64,000 bases of DNA, taken from Flaccisagitta enflata (lineage: Eukaryota; Chaetognatha; Sagittoidea; Aphragmophora). The number at the start of each line of letters is the position of its first letter. The stretch's first letter is position 1. Made by a program: the position numbers and the translations under genes. Below the pieces are notes generated by a model. It was not told where the DNA came from. It was given only the letters and a program-made list of their open reading frames with translations, and searched no databases. Below are positions 60,891 through 64,000 of the stretch, piece by piece. The stretch spans positions 22,444,001-22,508,000 of the forward strand of contig OZ231128.1 of NCBI GenBank assembly GCA_965153355.1. The letters are read 5' to 3'.

Positions 60891-61261
60891 ACCGTGGAGC
60901 CCCAAAGGGGTAAATGAGAGAGATACACCACTCAGTAGGCGACCAATGTCTGGTGGAACATCCCTCTTAACAATCTGAAACGTCAGATGGACTCAAAAAT
61001 GTTGAAAAAATCGCCCTCATCCAGCATCTTTTTCATCTATGTAAATTAAAAAAAATTCCCATTAAAGTTGCTGCATTTTTAGGGCTTTTGGCCACAAAGA
61101 ATTTCAATTCCTGATCACTTTCAACAATGACAAGCGTTTTTTATGTGATTGCTGATATTGTATGTAACAGGTGATTGATTAATAAAACAAAACTCAGAAT
61201 TGCTGCAAGTTGCTGCAAGTTGCAGCATGTTGCTGCAGGCATCGTAGTAATTTAAGCCAAA
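60891..61261. other. No gene recognised
   Basis: Contains GTTGCTGCAAGTTGCAGC tandem words at about 61200-61240. Confidence 0.45.
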
Positions 61262-61450
61262 CGAGGGTGGATACACGGATACCCAAGCCATGTGCGGGAG
61301 GGCAGGGGCCCTACTTGAAGTCACTTGATCATTTGGGCAGGAGCAGTGAGGCCAAAAACAAGTAAAAGATGACAGACCAACAGATGGACCAACAGACAGA
61401 CCTACGGACCAACAAAGCGGGGTGTAGAGTCGCACAGCACGAGACTAAAA
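61262..61450 (+). mobile_element. HEL-like element, decayed termini
   Basis: GGTGGATACACGGATACCC start, GTGCGGGAGGGCAGGGGC, GTCACTTGATCATTTGGGC, GGACCAACAGACAGACC core, GCGGGGTGTAGAGTCGCACAGCACGAGACTAAAA end. Confidence 0.8.
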
Positions 61451-61880
61451 GTGTTGCAAATCTGAGAACACAATGATAGGCAATCGAGTCCTATAGTTTT
61501 AAACTAGCAACTCTATCAGGAGCTTTATCCATCTGTCAGTCTATCTTTTGGACACTTTGACTGTCCATCCATTCATCCATCAGCATATCTGTCTATCTGT
61601 CCCTCCATCCCTTCATTTACAATACACTCAATCATCGGTAAGTATTTATCTACTTCTAGTTCAAAAGTTTTAAATTGGTCATTTCTGCCCCTGCCAGTGT
61701 TCTTGTAACACATTGAAATGGCCAATGTAGGTCCTTCAAGTGTAAACTTGCGACTAGCCCTTGCATCTGTCTGTCTGTCTGTCTGCCTGTCTGTTAATCC
61801 AACTGTCCATCCAACCCTTTGTCCATTCAACCATTCACCTATTACATCCAGATCCGTAAGCATCGTTTAAAAACAATCAT
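61451..61880. other. Spacer with HEL-like-like TGTCTG and GTCCATCC words
   Basis: CATCCATTCATCCATCAGC and CTGTCTGTCTGTCTGCC tandems; no clear boundaries. Confidence 0.45.
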
Positions 61881-62056
61881 GACCGGATACCAGGCTACCA
61901 AAGTCGCGCGTGGGTAGGCAGGGTCAGTGATTTAAAAGGGTTACTTGAGCAAAAGATGCCCAAAAACGCTGAAAAAGCTAATGGTATCAGACCAACCAAC
62001 AGACCAATCAACCAACATAGCGGGTTATTGAGTTGTGGTGTAGCATGCGACTACAA
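61881..62056 (+). mobile_element. HEL-like element, decayed
   Basis: ATGACCGGATACCAGGC start, AAAGTCGCGCGTGGGTAGGC arm, ACCAACCAACAGACC core, GTTGTGGTGTAGCATGCGACTAC end. Confidence 0.72.
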
Positions 62057-62364
62057 ATTGCGGTTTGTTTGTCCGTTTCCAGGCAAAATACTGCTGCTTG
62101 TGCATTAACCCAGCCCAGTTGTATGGGTCAGTTGCATTTTGAAGGGTTCCCCTCCCAACAGACAGCCCGACTAAGTGGCATATAGAATTGCGTGGATGCA
62201 ACTGATAAAAGCATTCTAAGCTCATTAATCTGCTCCTTACCTTAGGTCTTTTTAAGCAAGACTCTTGGTCGAAAACTTATTTTTGCTGCATATCGATGTC
62301 AAGATTATTTCAACTGTCACGATTGATCATCTGGTGGAGAGCAAGCCCAGCAGTCTCAGTCTTA
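62057..62364. other. No gene recognised
   Basis: About 62150-62210 has a second decayed HEL-like tail (GAATTGCGTGGATGCAACTGATAAAA). Confidence 0.45.
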
Positions 62365-62506
62365 CAAGGCCCTAAACACGCAACCTTGGTTGTGGACGAT
62401 TGCGGGATCGGAAAACCCTGAAAAGCAACTTTGTGACAGATTGAAGGACCAATGGACCAATGGACATAAAAGTGACTTATAGAGTTGCATGTCCGCGACA
62501 AAAAAT
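62365..62506 (+). mobile_element. HEL-like element, decayed
   Basis: CAAGGCCCTAAACACGC start, GTTGTGGACGATTGCGGG, GGACCAATGGACCAATGG core, ATAGAGTTGCATGTCCGCGAC end. Confidence 0.6.
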
Positions 62507-63397
62507 TAGAATAGCCCTATGATTGACTATGTATCAGATTCTCTATCACCACTGATAATTCAAATCAGTACAGTCAAATACCACAATGACGGATGCCAAG
62601 GGACTAAAAAGTTTTATCCATAATAGACAAATTTCTGTCATTACAAAGGGGAATATGTGGTCAGTGGTTTCCAATGACTAACCACGCACAATTGTGATAG
62701 TGAGTGTGATAAGGCGATGCAACCACCCTGCGGGGGATGAAGTCCTGTACAACACGGAGGACCTTTGTTCATACTGCCATATTTGCGGTCACTAGAGCAT
62801 TAGAGCAGGAGCAGTGAGGCCGATGAACACAGTAACATGGAAGAAAGAAAAAAATGTGACAGACCGACCAATGAATGGACAGACAGTGGTGTATACCATC
62901 TTACTGAGAACAAGCCTCTAATTGTATTGTATCATATTTTTTGTCAAATCCCCTGGTATTAATCCCTCTGCACCTTTTTATCTACAGATGGAAAAAATGA
63001 CAGACTCACTTAGCTAATAAAAGAGTTGCATAGCACGCATCTGAAAATTGCAATGATTAAAATTTTTTGCTTGAGTGTTCCTTTTCAAGAACAGGCCCAA
63101 TACACTAATGACTAGTGGCAATACACTAATGAATTATATGGAGAGACATATAGACAAACAGACATATCAAATGACAGAGTAGAAAAGAGACTCTCAAACC
63201 ATGTTTGTTGATTTTTTATCTAGTGAATGATCTCACTGTGGCTAAAGAAAGCCAAGAAGTAGTTTTTACACAGGTGAAACGAACAGAGGGAAGGAACCGA
63301 CAAACGGATATCCTGTTGAGATGCATTCCTGAAGGACGCACCTAAAAAGATATAATCCTGATTGCAGCAACTTATTAAGTTTTTCAAATCCATTTTC
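62507..63397. other. No gene recognised; HEL-like debris
   Basis: Fragments at about 62725-62900 (module block GCGGGGGATGAAGTCCTGTAC and GGTCACTAGAGCATTAGAGC) and 63020-63050 (GAGTTGCATAGCACGCATCTGAAAA). Otherwise AT-rich. Confidence 0.5.
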
Positions 63398-63540
63398 AGT
63401 CACATGCTACGCGACTCTACAACCCACTATGTCAGTCTGTTGGTTGGTCAGTCAGTTGATCAGTTGGTCTGTCAGTCGATCTTGACTGACCTCAAATATT
63501 GCCCATGCCCACCCACACGTTAATGGGGAAGCATTCTTTT
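63398..63540 (-). mobile_element. HEL-like element, decayed 5' end
   Basis: GTCACATGCTACGCGACTC hairpin end, GTCTGTTGGTTGGTCAGTCAG core, GCCCATGCCCACCCACACG arm, then decay. Confidence 0.75.
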
Positions 63541-63775
63541 TAAATTGATTAAAATTTCAGTTGAAGGCATTTTCCATTTTTGTCTGTCCGTCAATTGCCT
63601 GTCAGTCCATAATGATTGCCCAGGAATGTGTGAGTGTGTGGGGAGGGGGCGAAGTATATGCCCCGGTACTAATGTATGTTTGCTGTAAAGGTTATGAAAT
63701 AAGATATCCCAAACCACTTGCCTTATGTTTCCCTGCGTCAATCTGTAGCAAGGGAACAATATTCCATGCAGCTAA
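63541..63775. other. No gene recognised
   Basis: Unclassified. Confidence 0.4.
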
Positions 63776-63855
63776 CTTGCTGCAGCTTGCAGCAGCATGC
63801 AACAGCTGGTAGCAGCTTGCAGCATCTTGCATCAGCTTGCCGGAGCATGCAACAA
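63776..63855. repeat. GCAGCTTGCAGCA tandem
   Basis: Six to seven imperfect AGCTTGCAGCAGCATGCA-type units. Similar words occur near 27600 and 61200. Confidence 0.75.
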
Positions 63856-64000
63856 AAGAAAATGTTTTCCAGCAGACAATCAACAAGTTAAAACTGACTT
63901 AAATATGATTTTGGACTAAATTTTCAAAATCAATGAGAGCTGGAATGGTGAAATATCACAAGGAGCTTGCTTGCTTGCTGCAACTTACTGCAGCTTTCTG
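63856..64000. other. No gene recognised
   Basis: Unclassified DNA to the window edge, ending in GCTTGCTTGCTGCAACTTACTGC. Confidence 0.4.

Overview
This window is repeat-rich animal (metazoan) nuclear DNA. The evidence is GT-AG introns between short phase-compatible coding exons, a RhoGAP gene and a von Willebrand A (vWA) domain gene of animal type, a BEL/Pao retroelement, LINE, Tc1/mariner and hAT traces, and very long dinucleotide microsatellites. A short interstitial (CCCTAA)n tract suggests TTAGGG-type telomeres, which argues weakly against most insects. BEL/Pao elements argue against a mammal or bird. I cannot name the species. No prokaryotic features, tRNA, rRNA or CRISPR array were seen.

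Genes. (1) About 16.0-25.5 kb, + strand: three consecutive exons of an ARHGAP39 (Vilse/CrossGAP) orthologue, ending inside the RhoGAP domain with the arginine finger present; upstream and downstream exons were not found. (2) 35.8-38.7 kb, - strand: the last two exons of an unrecognised protein with a glycine-rich membrane hairpin. (3) 46.1-60.3 kb, + strand: five exons giving a nearly complete vWA domain with MIDAS residues, followed by the start of a possible ZP-like region. All reading phases agree across the proposed junctions.

Mobile DNA fills most of the rest. The main family has about 40 copies, 140 bp to 1.6 kb long. One end reads CAAGGCCGGATACACGGC and the other is a hairpin ending GACTAAAA, with tandem repeats between them. 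It looks like a non-autonomous Helitron/Helentron-type element (called HEL-like below). A second family (F2) has short similar inverted ends and a CACTCGGTC/GCTCACTCACT core. Several TA-flanked Tc1/mariner-type MITEs of about 600 bp occur, one keeping the last 31 codons of a transposase. There are also foldback elements, a hAT-type MITE with an 8-bp target duplication, a broken BEL/Pao element (40.4-44.2 kb) and LINE fragments (52.8-56.7 kb).

Layout: 0-16 kb satellites, MITEs, a 3.1-kb TA-flanked composite element and HEL-like copies; 16-25.5 kb RhoGAP exons; 25.5-35.8 kb HEL-like copies including a 1.6-kb one; 35.8-38.7 kb reverse-strand gene; 39-45.9 kb nested transposons around BEL/Pao; 46-60.3 kb vWA gene with repeat-packed introns; 60.3-64 kb repeats.

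Three observations stand out. Both complete RhoGAP introns are bracketed by complementary dinucleotide tracts (GA...CT and GT...AC). One vWA intron consists of two inverted F2 copies bounded by an 11-bp direct repeat that supplies the splice acceptor, as expected of an intron created by transposon insertion. The HEL-like family keeps base pairing between its 5' arm and its 3' end through coordinated sequence changes between subfamilies.
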